Below, one piece after another: positions 5,152 through 11,484 of a DNA stretch of 11,641 nt (position 1 is the stretch's first letter; each line of letters begins with the position of its first letter). Position numbers and translations under genes: made by a program. This stretch comes from Candidatus Nomurabacteria bacterium. Lineage in GTDB: Bacteria > Patescibacteriota > Minisyncoccia > Phycocordibacterales > Phycocordibacteraceae. Location of the stretch: the NCBI GenBank assembly GCA_943355045.1, contig CALRDY010000012.1, positions 1-11,641 of the forward strand, given 5' to 3'. Below the pieces are notes generated by a model. The model searched no databases. It saw nothing but the letters and a program-made list of their open reading frames with translations, and was not told the DNA's origin.

Positions 5152-5367
5152 ATGACAAAAAAAGATACTATGAAGACCAAGACTGACCAGGAGCTTTTGA
5201 AGCTCCTCGCCGATACGCGCGCCGAACTCCGCACGGTTCGCTTTTCTGCTGCCGGCGCCCGCGCCAAGGATTCGAACGCTCCGAAGAAGCTCCGCACGAA
5301 GATCGCACAGATGCTTACGGAACAGCACGCCCGTTCGACAAGCTCACGGCAAGCCGCCTCTGCATAA
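5152..5367 (+). CDS. rpmC: 50S ribosomal protein L29 (uL29)
   Basis: L29 lies at the tunnel exit next to L23. It is a small coiled-coil protein of 71 aa. DQELLKLLADTRAELRTVRFSAA (about 12-34) is the first helix with the family ELR-x2-RF pattern, and KKLRTKIAQMLTEQ (about 45-58) the second. The last 13 or so residues (ARSTSSRQAASA) are encoded by a short palindromic repeat and look added. The start is 21 bases after the rplP stop in a TCT-ATG context; ATG 5170 is an in-frame alternative that would trim six residues. Confidence 0.92.
   Translation: MTKKDTMKTKTDQELLKLLADTRAELRTVRFSAAGARAKDSNAPKKLRTKIAQMLTEQHARSTSSRQAASA
5331..5349 (+). repeat. Short palindromic repeat in the 3' end of rpmC
   Basis: CCGT (5331-5334) and ACGG (5346-5349) flank TCGACAAGCTC. 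The core TTCGACAAGCTCA resembles a short palindrome that, from memory, is dispersed in many bacterial genomes and translates as STSSRQA, FDKLR or SLSNG depending on frame. Here it supplies the C-terminal residues of L29 and ends 15 bases before the rpmC stop. The palindrome is seen; its identity with the dispersed family is recollection only. Confidence 0.5.
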
Positions 5368-5371
5368 TTTT

Positions 5372-5647
5372 ATGGAACAAAAAATCATCCGCCCCCAAGC
5401 ATTCGTCGGTGTCGTCGTAAAGACGGCCATGAAAGACACGGCTACGGTCAAGGTCGACCGCTACGTGAAGAACGCGAAGTACAAGAAATACTTCGTCCGC
5501 TCGAAGAAGTTCCTCGCGCACGATCCCGGCAATACGGTAAAGGTCGGGGACACGGTTACGATTGTGGCGACGCGCCCGATCTCGAAGCTGAAGCATTTCG
5601 CTATCGATCCTACGAAGACGGTCTCCGTAGAGAACGACACCAACTAA
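5372..5647 (+). CDS. rpsQ: 30S ribosomal protein S17 (uS17)
   Basis: S17 is an early-binding protein of the 30S body with an OB fold. The 91 aa product has the typical opening FVGVVVKTAMKDTATVKVDRYVKNAKYKKYFVRSKKFLAHD (11-51), then VKVGDTVTIVATRPISKLKHFAI (56-78). The length is slightly above the usual 80-90. It begins 4 bases after the rpmC stop (TAATTTTATG) without an SD, so coupling to rpmC is likely. Confidence 0.96.
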   Translation: MEQKIIRPQAFVGVVVKTAMKDTATVKVDRYVKNAKYKKYFVRSKKFLAHDPGNTVKVGDTVTIVATRPISKLKHFAIDPTKTVSVENDTN

Positions 5648-5648
5648 T

Positions 5649-6026
5649 ATGTTGCAGCCTCAATCCATCGTCATGGTCGCAGACAATTCAGGCGGAAAGA
5701 TCGCCCGCGTTTTCAAGGTGCTCGGCGGCTCAAAGCGCCGCTATGCGGAGATCGGCGACGTCGTCGTCGTCTCGATACAGACGGCCGAGCCGCGCAAAGC
5801 GGTCAAGAAGAAGGATATCTTCCGCGCGGTCGTCGTACGCCAGGTAAAGCCCTTTGGCCGCAAGGACGGCTCGTACATCCGCTTCGATGAGAACGCGGTC
5901 GTGCTCATCGAGAAGCAGGGTAAGGAGATGGGTCCGAAAGGGAACCGCATCTTCGGTCCGGTGCCGCGCGAGCTCTCCGAGCTCGGCTGGCACTCTATCG
6001 TGTCTCTGGCACCCGAAGTCGTTTAA
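5649..6026 (+). CDS. rplN: 50S ribosomal protein L14 (uL14)
   Basis: L14 lies at the subunit interface, forms bridges to 16S rRNA and is the RsfS docking partner. The 125 aa product shows [27 protein letters not shown] (1-27; usually ADNSGA), [12 protein letters not shown] (36-47), [26 protein letters not shown] (63-88) and [14 protein letters not shown] (97-110). A single base separates its ATG from the rpsQ stop, so it should be translated by re-initiation. Confidence 0.98.
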   Translation: MLQPQSIVMVADNSGGKIARVFKVLGGSKRRYAEIGDVVVVSIQTAEPRKAVKKKDIFRAVVVRQVKPFGRKDGSYIRFDENAVVLIEKQGKEMGPKGNRIFGPVPRELSELGWHSIVSLAPEVV

Positions 6027-6036
6027 TTTTTCTGGT

Positions 6037-6255
6037 ATGCATGTAAAAAAAGGAGATAAGGTAAAAGTGATCGCAGGCAAGGACAAAGGAAAGTCCGGCG
6101 TCATCGCTCGTGCATTGCCGAAAGAGAATAAGGTCGTCGTCGAAGGAGTGGCGCTTTTCAAGCGTCACCAGAAGGGTCGCGCGGGGGAGATCGGTCGCAT
6201 AATCGAGCGTCCGCGCCCGATCAATGCATCAAACGTTACGCGTATAGAAAAATAA
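6037..6255 (+). CDS. rplX: 50S ribosomal protein L24 (uL24), short form
   Basis: L24 starts 50S assembly and sits near the tunnel exit. The 72 aa protein opens with a KOW motif, [35 protein letters not shown] (4-38), and keeps the conserved continuation. It is shorter than the usual 100 or so residues because the C-terminal domain ends soon after the SNVTRIEK stretch. ATG 6037 is in frame; ATG 6041 is not. There is a 10-base gap to rplN and one base to rplE. Confidence 0.95.
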   Translation: MHVKKGDKVKVIAGKDKGKSGVIARALPKENKVVVEGVALFKRHQKGRAGEIGRIIERPRPINASNVTRIEK

Positions 6256-6256
6256 T

Positions 6257-6811
6257 ATGTCTTCCATTACCAAACAGCGCCAACAGACTTCCTATCTCGC
6301 CCTTGCGGAGACCTTCGGCTACACGAGCACGATGCAGGGCCCGCGCATACAGAAGATCGTCGTCTCCTCAGGCGTCGGCAAGAAGCGCGACAAGAAGCAG
6401 CTCGAGATCATCCAGGATCGTCTCGCGAAGATTACGGGACAGAAGGCGGCTCCTCGTGCCGCGCGTCTCTCGATTGCGTCCTTTAAGGTGCGCGAAGGCG
6501 ATACGGTCGGCCTCCAGATAACGCTTCGCGGCGCCCGGATGTACGATTTCCTCGATAAGCTCATCCACATCGCGCTTCCTCGCACGCGCGACTTCCGCGG
6601 CCTCAAAGCGTCGGCGATAGACGACATGGGCAATTTCACTATCGGCATCAAGGAAAACACGATCTTCCCAGAGACGAGCGATGAGGATCTCAAGGATGTC
6701 TTCGGATTTGCTATCACGATCGTTACCACGGCCAAGTCGAAGGTCGAGGCAGAAGCGTTCTTCCGTCACCTCGGCATGCCGCTTATCGTTGACTCAGGCG
6801 TAAAACGCTGA
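6257..6811 (+). CDS. rplE: 50S ribosomal protein L5 (uL5)
   Basis: L5 binds 5S rRNA in the central protuberance and bridges to S13. The 184 aa product carries IQKIVVSSGVGKKRDKKQLE (31-50), the KITGQKAAPRAARLSIASFKVREGDTVG block (58-85), RMYDFLDKLIHIALPRTRDFRG (94-115) and GNFTIGIKENTIFPE (125-139), all typical. One base separates its ATG from the rplX stop (TAATATG), indicating tight coupling. In E. coli the S8 repressor binds the spc mRNA at the start of rplE; I did not recognise that structure here. Confidence 0.98.
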   Translation: MSSITKQRQQTSYLALAETFGYTSTMQGPRIQKIVVSSGVGKKRDKKQLEIIQDRLAKITGQKAAPRAARLSIASFKVREGDTVGLQITLRGARMYDFLDKLIHIALPRTRDFRGLKASAIDDMGNFTIGIKENTIFPETSDEDLKDVFGFAITIVTTAKSKVEAEAFFRHLGMPLIVDSGVKR

Positions 6812-6825
6812 TATCTTAACAGCAC

Positions 6826-6846
6826 GCTCTTCGGAGCTTTATTTTT
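6826..6846 (+). promoter_or_regulatory. UUCG hairpin with T-rich tail in the rplE-rpsN gap
   Basis: GCTC (6826-6829), TTCG, GAGC (6834-6837): a four-base stem closed by the exceptionally stable C(UUCG)G tetraloop, then TTTATTTTTT up to the rpsN ATG. It occupies the longest gap inside the rpsS-secY block (36 bases). The stem is too short for a convincing terminator; attenuation, RNA processing or mRNA stabilisation are possible. Confidence 0.4.
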
Positions 6847-6847
6847 T

Positions 6848-7117
6848 ATGGCAAAGAAATCCCAGCTTGCGCGATACGCTAAAAAGGCGAAACTCGTAAA
6901 GAAGTACGCGGTACAGCGTGCTGCTTTGAAGTTGGCTGGCGATTCCGAAGGCCTTCAGAAGCTCCCAAGAAACTCCTCGCCAGTACGGCTGAAGAGCCGC
7001 TGCGCGATCACCGGCCGTTCCCGCGGCTACATGCAGGTGTTCGGCCTCTCCCGCATCCAATTCCGCGAACTTGCCCGCGAAGGCAAGATCCCGGGCGTAA
7101 AGAAAGCATCATGGTAA
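6848..7117 (+). CDS. rpsN: 30S ribosomal protein S14 (uS14), zinc-free form
   Basis: S14 is needed for late 30S head assembly. The 89 aa product keeps the C-terminal family block [33 protein letters not shown] (57-89). Of the four zinc-binding cysteines of the C+ form only Cys52 remains; the other positions are Thr55, Ser68 and Gln71, so this is a C- protein that should not bind zinc. Its length matches the roughly 90 aa C- class. Its last seven bases overlap rpsH. Confidence 0.96.
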   Translation: MAKKSQLARYAKKAKLVKKYAVQRAALKLAGDSEGLQKLPRNSSPVRLKSRCAITGRSRGYMQVFGLSRIQFRELAREGKIPGVKKASW

Positions 7118-7515
7118 CTGACCGCGTCGGCGATTTCATAATCCGTCTCCAGAATGCCGCGCTCGTCGGCAAGAGCGAGGTCGTCGTGCCGTACTCGTCG
7201 CACCTCGTCGCCATCGCGAAGAAGCTTCGCGAGCTCGGTTTCCTCGCGCACGTCGAGACGAAAGTAAAGGAGGGGGAGGAGGTAAAGCGTACCTTTACGG
7301 CGACGCTCGCACTCGATGAGCACGGTCATGCGCGTCTGCGCGGCGTGAAGCGCATCTCGAAACCGGGTCGCCGCCTCTACGCTCCCTTCACGGCCGCGCA
7401 TCGGGTAAAGGGCGGCACGGGCGCACGCATCATCTCGTCGTCAGTCGGCATCATCTCAGATGCCGAGGCGCGTAGGAACCGTTTCGGCGGCGAAGAGCTT
7501 TTCGAAATCTGGTAA
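7111..7515 (+). CDS. rpsH: 30S ribosomal protein S8 (uS8)
   Basis: S8 binds the central domain of 16S rRNA and in E. coli also represses the spc operon. The 134 aa product begins [30 protein letters not shown] (1-30), as the family does, and ends with the signature [26 protein letters not shown] (109-134). The ATG lies inside the last codons of rpsN (7-base overlap), so the two should be translationally coupled. No SD. Confidence 0.97.
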   Translation: MVTDRVGDFIIRLQNAALVGKSEVVVPYSSHLVAIAKKLRELGFLAHVETKVKEGEEVKRTFTATLALDEHGHARLRGVKRISKPGRRLYAPFTAAHRVKGGTGARIISSSVGIISDAEARRNRFGGEELFEIW

Positions 7516-7522
7516 TTTATAT

Positions 7523-8056
7523 ATGAGCCGCCTTGCAAAAAAATCAATAGCGATAGGGAAGTCCGACGTCTCGGTAGCGGGAGGTACGCTGACGGTCAAA
7601 GGCACGAAAGGTACGCTGACCAAGCGCGTGCACCCGTCGATCGATATCGCGGTCGATGCGGCGGGCGGCGTCCTCGTCACTTCAAAGGACCGTTCCCGCC
7701 TCGGCCGGGTGCTCGTCGGGACCTTCGCGTCGCACGTGAAGAACATGGTTGCTGGCGTCGAGACGCGCTTCGCGAAGAAGCTCATCCTCGAAGGCGTCGG
7801 CTACCGCGTCGAGCTCAAGGGCAGCGAGCTCGTGCTTACGGTCGGTTTCTCGCACACGGTCGCTCTCAAGGTGCCGGAAGATGTGACGGCGACGGTAGAA
7901 AAGAACATCATCAAGCTCGAGAGCTCGAACAAAGAGTCCGTCGGACAGTTCGCCGCAAATGTCCGCCGCGTGAAGCCGCCAGAACCGTATCTCGGAAAGG
8001 GTATCCGGTACGATGATGAGGTAATCCGTCGTAAGCAGGGCAAGAAGGCTGTCTAA
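7523..8056 (+). CDS. rplF: 50S ribosomal protein L6 (uL6)
   Basis: L6 binds near the sarcin-ricin loop and the factor-binding site. The 177 aa product opens MSRLAKKSIAIGK, has two repeated alpha-beta domains (about 1-80 and 81-177) with KKLILEGVGYRVELKGSELVLTVGFSH (86-112), and ends with the signature PEPYLGKGIRYDDEVIRRKQGKKA. ATG 7523 lies 7 bases after the rpsH stop, in an AT-only spacer. Normal length. Confidence 0.98.
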   Translation: MSRLAKKSIAIGKSDVSVAGGTLTVKGTKGTLTKRVHPSIDIAVDAAGGVLVTSKDRSRLGRVLVGTFASHVKNMVAGVETRFAKKLILEGVGYRVELKGSELVLTVGFSHTVALKVPEDVTATVEKNIIKLESSNKESVGQFAANVRRVKPPEPYLGKGIRYDDEVIRRKQGKKAV

Positions 8057-8076
8057 CACAGCACCGCATATATTTT

Positions 8077-8427
8077 ATGAAACAAACACCTACAACAAAT
8101 AGCCAGCTCCGCAAGCGCCGCCACGCGCGCATTCGCGCCCTGGTCAAAGGAACCGCAGAGCGTCCTCGCCTCGCGGTCTTCCGCAGCAATCGATTCGTTT
8201 CAGCACAGCTCATCGACGACACGGTAGGGAAGACGCTTGCCGCCTCGCATGGCCGCGAGTTCAAGGGTTCTCAGTCGATTCAGGCCGCATCCGTCGGCGA
8301 AGCGATTGCAAAGAAAGCGAAAGCGGCCGGCATCGCGACGATCGTCTTCGACCGCGGCGGCTATCGCTACGGCGGACAAGTAAAGACGCTTGCGGACGCT
8401 GCACGCGCCGGCGGCCTCGCATTTTAA
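8077..8427 (+). CDS. rplR: 50S ribosomal protein L18 (uL18)
   Basis: L18 carries 5S rRNA into the large subunit together with L5. The 116 aa product has the basic N-terminus RKRRHARIRALVKGTAERPRLAVFRSNRFVSAQLIDD (13-49) and the C-terminal IATIVFDRGGYRYGGQVKTLADAARAGGLAF, both diagnostic. A 20-base AT-leaning gap precedes its ATG with no SD. Confidence 0.97.
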   Translation: MKQTPTTNSQLRKRRHARIRALVKGTAERPRLAVFRSNRFVSAQLIDDTVGKTLAASHGREFKGSQSIQAASVGEAIAKKAKAAGIATIVFDRGGYRYGGQVKTLADAARAGGLAF

Positions 8428-8432
8428 TACTC

Positions 8433-9041
8433 ATGACTACCCCGATGGAACCAGAGATCATACAGGAAGTTGAAAGCGCCCCAGCGACGGTTGTCGTCGA
8501 CGCCGCTCCGGTCGCAGCCGCTGTCGCCGCTCCACGTACGGGCGGCCGCGGTCCGATGCGCGGCCGCGCGCCGCGCGCTGGCGGCCGCGCCCGTCCACCG
8601 CGCGAACGCGGCGAGTTTGAGCAGGTCACGATCGATGCGCGCCGCGTGGCCCGCGTCATGGCCGGCGGACGCCGTTTCAATTTCAGCCTCGTGATCGTCA
8701 TCGGCGACCGAAAGGGCCGTGTCGGCGTCGGTCTCGGTAAGGGTATCGACACCGCGCTTGCGATCGACAAAGCGACGCGCGACGCGAAGAAGCATCTTTT
8801 CATCGTTCCGCGCACCGCCTCCGGCTCGATACCGCACCAGGTTTCGACGAAGTACTCTTCGTCTACGATTGAGATCATCCCGTCAAAGGGTCGCGGTCTC
8901 GTCGCCGGTTCGGCGGTGCGCACGGTGCTCGACCTCGCTGGCGTAACGGATGTCGTGACCAAGATCCACACCCGCTCAAAGAACAAGCTCACTATCGCCC
9001 GCGCGACGGTCGCAGCGCTCAAGAAGCTCCGCGCCAAGTAA
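8433..9041 (+). CDS. rpsE: 30S ribosomal protein S5 (uS5) with RG-rich tail
   Basis: S5 contributes to decoding accuracy and the mRNA entry site. The S5 core begins near residue 61 (EFEQVTIDARRVARVMAGGRRFNFSLVIVIGDRKGRVGVGLGKG, 61-104) and continues through PHQVSTKYSSSTIEIIPSKGRGLVAGSAVRTVLDLAGVTDV. The protein is 202 aa against about 165 because of a disordered tail: acidic and Ala/Val-rich (1-34), then Arg/Gly-rich (35-60, RTGGRGPMRGRAPRAGGRAR). The tail DNA repeats GGCCGC several times. ATG 8433 is 5 bases after the rplR stop; ATG 8445 is an alternative. rplO follows directly, with no rpmD. Confidence 0.96.
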   Translation: MTTPMEPEIIQEVESAPATVVVDAAPVAAAVAAPRTGGRGPMRGRAPRAGGRARPPRERGEFEQVTIDARRVARVMAGGRRFNFSLVIVIGDRKGRVGVGLGKGIDTALAIDKATRDAKKHLFIVPRTASGSIPHQVSTKYSSSTIEIIPSKGRGLVAGSAVRTVLDLAGVTDVVTKIHTRSKNKLTIARATVAALKKLRAK

Positions 9042-9051
9042 TCTTTTACGT

Positions 9052-9504
9052 ATGCAACTTCACACCTTTTCTCCTCGCACCAAGAACAAGAAGAATCCGC
9101 CCGTCGGTCGCGGCGGTAAGCGTGGTAAGACCTCCGGTCGCGGCGGTAAAGGCCAGACAGCTCGTGCCGGACACAAGATCCGTCCGGAGTCTCGCGACCT
9201 CATCAAGAAGCTGCCGAAGCTCCGCGGCCATGGCAAGAACCGCGCGCGCACCGTCCGCACGAACCGCATCCCTGTCTCCGCAGTGAATCTCTCCGCAATC
9301 GAGGCACTGTACAAGGCGGGGGAGACTGTGTCGCCAGCATCGCTGCTTGCGCGCGACCTCGTTCGCCGCGCGAAAGGCCGCGCTCCGGTTGTGAAGATTT
9401 TGGGCGCTGGCGCTGTAACGAAAGCGCTTGTCGTGAAGGGATGTACGCTTTCCGGCGTCGCGCGTGCCGCGATTATCGCGGCCGGCGGTACGATCCATGC
9501 TTAA
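9052..9504 (+). CDS. rplO: 50S ribosomal protein L15 (uL15)
   Basis: L15 is a late assembly protein that binds 23S rRNA through a long basic arm. The 150 aa product has the glycine/arginine arm GRGGKRGKTSGRGGKGQTARAGHKIRPE (19-46) and a C-terminal globular domain with VKILGAGAVTKALVVKG. The usual FEGGQxPLxRRLPKxGF stretch is replaced by IRPESRDLIKKLPKLRGHG, so the EGGQ segment is gone while the KLPK part remains. Its last eight bases overlap the start of secY. Confidence 0.95.
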   Translation: MQLHTFSPRTKNKKNPPVGRGGKRGKTSGRGGKGQTARAGHKIRPESRDLIKKLPKLRGHGKNRARTVRTNRIPVSAVNLSAIEALYKAGETVSPASLLARDLVRRAKGRAPVVKILGAGAVTKALVVKGCTLSGVARAAIIAAGGTIHA

Positions 9505-10771
9505 TTCTTTCCTGCACAAGCTGAAGCTCGCGTTCGGTGATCCTGAAATCCGTTTCCGTATACTCTTTCTTGTCGGCGCGCTCGCGCTGTTCCGTCTCCT
9601 CGCCTCGATACCGATCCCGGGCGTCGACAAGGGCGCGCTCGCGTCCTTCTTTGCGAGCAATCAGTTCTTCGGCCTTTTGAATATCTTTTCCGGCGGCGGG
9701 CTCGCGCAGCTCTCGATCGTCATGCTCGGTGTCGGTCCTTTCATTACCGCCTCGATCATCATGCAGCTCGGCACCATCATCTTCCCGCAAGTGAAGCAGG
9801 CATACTTCGAAGAGGGTGAGGCGGGTCGCGCGAAGTTTATCGGCTGGAGCCGCCTGATCACGATCCCTATCGCTATCCTCCAAGGCATCGGTTTCTTGTT
9901 CCTTCTTGAGAGCCAGGGCGTCATCGCGCACTTGGGCTCGGTAGCGCTTGTCGCAAATATCGCGCTTGTCGCCGCCGGCTCCTTGCTCCTCATGTGGCTC
10001 GGCGAGCTCGTGACCGAGTTCGGCATCGGCAACGGCATCTCGCTCATCATCCTCGCGGGTATCCTCGCGAGCTTGCCTGCAAGCATCTCGCAGGCGATTT
10101 TCGCCGCGTCTGCGGCAGACATTCCCGCATACTTCTCGTTCACAGTCCTCGCACTTCTCATGATCTATGCGGTTGTCGTCGTCTCCGACGCCGAGCGCTC
10201 GATACCGATCGCGTATGCGCGCGCGATGCGCGGCGCGGCGATGTCGCAAGGCGCTGCGACCTATCTCCCGATCCGCCTCCTTCAGGCTGGCGTCATCCCC
10301 ATCATTTTCGCACTGTCGCTCATGCTCTTGCCGCAGATGGCGCTCTCGATGCTCGCCTCATTCAAGATCGCTTTCGCATCAAGCGCGGCGCTCTGGTACA
10401 CGGCGTTCCTCTCCAATCCTTGGCAGTACGGCACGACGTACTTCGTCTTGGTGGTACTCTTTACGTATTTCTACACCGCCGTTACCTTTGAGCCGCATCG
10501 AGTCGCGGAGAACCTCCAGAAGACCGGCGCCTTCGTCCCCGGAGTGCGTCCCGGCCGCGAGACTGAAGAATATATCGGCAAGGTGGTAAATCGCATCACG
10601 CTCCCCGGCGCGTGCTTCCTCGGCCTTCTCGCCGTGTCCCCCTCGATCATTCAGGGTGTTACCGGTGTTACGACGATCGTACTCGGTGGCACCGCGCTCC
10701 TCATCGCTGTCCAGGTCGCTCTCGACCTTGCTCACAAGATTGACGCCCAAGTTTCTCTTCGCGAGTACTAG
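9497..10771 (+). CDS. secY: Protein translocase channel subunit SecY
   Basis: SecY forms the membrane channel for secreted and membrane proteins with SecE and SecG. The 424 aa product has ten predicted helices at about 22-38, 73-95, 118-138, 148-168, 178-195, 212-230, 262-282, 310-330, 366-384 and 390-410, with the plug near 58-72. Conserved segments are FGIGNGISLIILAGI (175-189), YLPIRLLQAGVIPIIFA (256-272) and AFVPGVRPGRETEEYI (345-360); Arg351 corresponds to the SecA-critical Arg357 of E. coli. The Asn usual before AGVIP is absent (RLLQAGV). ATG 9497 overlaps the rplO stop by 8 bases, implying coupling. Confidence 0.98.
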   Translation: MLNSFLHKLKLAFGDPEIRFRILFLVGALALFRLLASIPIPGVDKGALASFFASNQFFGLLNIFSGGGLAQLSIVMLGVGPFITASIIMQLGTIIFPQVKQAYFEEGEAGRAKFIGWSRLITIPIAILQGIGFLFLLESQGVIAHLGSVALVANIALVAAGSLLLMWLGELVTEFGIGNGISLIILAGILASLPASISQAIFAASAADIPAYFSFTVLALLMIYAVVVVSDAERSIPIAYARAMRGAAMSQGAATYLPIRLLQAGVIPIIFALSLMLLPQMALSMLASFKIAFASSAALWYTAFLSNPWQYGTTYFVLVVLFTYFYTAVTFEPHRVAENLQKTGAFVPGVRPGRETEEYIGKVVNRITLPGACFLGLLAVSPSIIQGVTGVTTIVLGGTALLIAVQVALDLAHKIDAQVSLREY

Positions 10772-10894
10772 AGCTCTCCAAAAGATCCATCTGCTTTGTT
10801 GCGGGCTCCGCTCCTCCTTTGCCGTACCACAGAGTACGGCTCAGTCCGGTGCTCGTCCGCGCCTCACATCTGAAAGCTTTTGAATGAGCTCTAG
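10768..10894 (+). repeat. Structured secY-adk gap: outer inverted repeat with inner hairpin
   Basis: CTAGAGCTC (10768-10776, overlapping the secY stop) is the exact reverse complement of GAGCTCTAG (10886-10894). Inside lies a 7-bp hairpin, GCCGTAC (10821-10827), loop CACAGA, GTACGGC (10834-10840). No T-tract follows, so this is not an ordinary terminator. No coding sequence was found in this 140-base gap. The outer arms are partly self-palindromic, which lowers the weight of the long-range match. Confidence 0.45.
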
Positions 10895-10897
10895 GAA

Positions 10898-10906
10898 TGC
10901 TAAAGT
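10898..10906 (+). promoter_or_regulatory. Extended -10 promoter candidate for adk, possibly leaderless
   Basis: TGC followed by TAAAGT (10901-10906, four of six matches to TATAAT) forms an extended -10, with TTGAAT (10880-10885) as a poorly spaced -35. Five bases separate it from the adk ATG at 10912, so the transcript would start at or beside the start codon, as for the divergent gene at 62. Confidence 0.35.
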
Positions 10907-10911
10907 GGGGC

Positions 10912-11484
10912 ATGGAAAAGCCAATCGTATTTTTTATCGGGAAGCCCGGGAGCGGGAAGGGGACTCAGGCGGATATGCTCGCAAAGGCGACTGGTTGGCC
11001 GGTGGTCGGCACAAGCGGTGTTATGCGTGAGATTGTCGCGGCCGGTACTGCCGCAGGGCATAAGCTCAAAGAGACCATGGACAATGGCGATCTCGCGCCG
11101 AGCTGGGTTGCCGTCTATGCATATCTGAAGACTCTTTTCGCGATTCCCGACGATGGGACAGTTATTTTTGATGGTACGAGCCGTACGCCGACAGAGGCTG
11201 AGGTTGTCGCTGACTCGCTCAGGTGGCTCGGTCGACCGTTCCGCATCTTTCACCTCACGGTGCCAGACGAGGAGGTACACGGGCGCATCGCCCTGCGACG
11301 CGAGAAGGGGTCACGTCCCGACGATCATCCTGAAGCGGTCGCAACGCGGCTCAAAGCCTATTACGAGAGTACGGATGGTGCAATCAGCTATCTTCGCGAC
11401 CAGGGCCTCCTTACGGATATCGACGGGCATCGGCCGATTGATGTTATCGCGGCAGAGGTCAGGAGCATTCTTAATTTACAATGA
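10912..11484 (+). CDS. adk: Adenylate kinase, short-lid form
   Basis: Adenylate kinase interconverts ATP, AMP and ADP in the cytosol. The 190 aa product has the P-loop GKPGSGKGT (10-18), the NMP-binding region with Arg39 and AGHKLKETMDNGDLAPSWV (48-66), DGTSRT (87-92, usually DGFPRT, Arg91 kept), and lid-side arginines RIALRREKGSRPDD (125-138) with Arg146. The lid is only about ten residues, without cysteines or the long insert of E. coli Adk. STGDxLR reads GTSGVMR, so the Asp is lost and nucleotide specificity could differ. ATG 10912 places the core at the usual distance; ATG 10897 would add five residues. The stop overlaps map. Confidence 0.92.
   Translation: MEKPIVFFIGKPGSGKGTQADMLAKATGWPVVGTSGVMREIVAAGTAAGHKLKETMDNGDLAPSWVAVYAYLKTLFAIPDDGTVIFDGTSRTPTEAEVVADSLRWLGRPFRIFHLTVPDEEVHGRIALRREKGSRPDDHPEAVATRLKAYYESTDGAISYLRDQGLLTDIDGHRPIDVIAAEVRSILNLQ

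Noticed and set aside
6998-7062. Zinc ribbon in S14
   Set aside because: Only Cys52 of the four ligands is present; Thr55, Ser68 and Gln71 replace the others.
8261-9037. Minus-strand open frame of 258 codons over rplR and rpsE
   Set aside because: Fully antisense to conserved genes, Arg/Ser/Pro-rich with no recognisable domain.
9473-10249. Minus-strand open frame of 258 codons opposite secY
   Set aside because: Its Asp/Glu/Arg-rich composition is the expected mirror of hydrophobic SecY codons.
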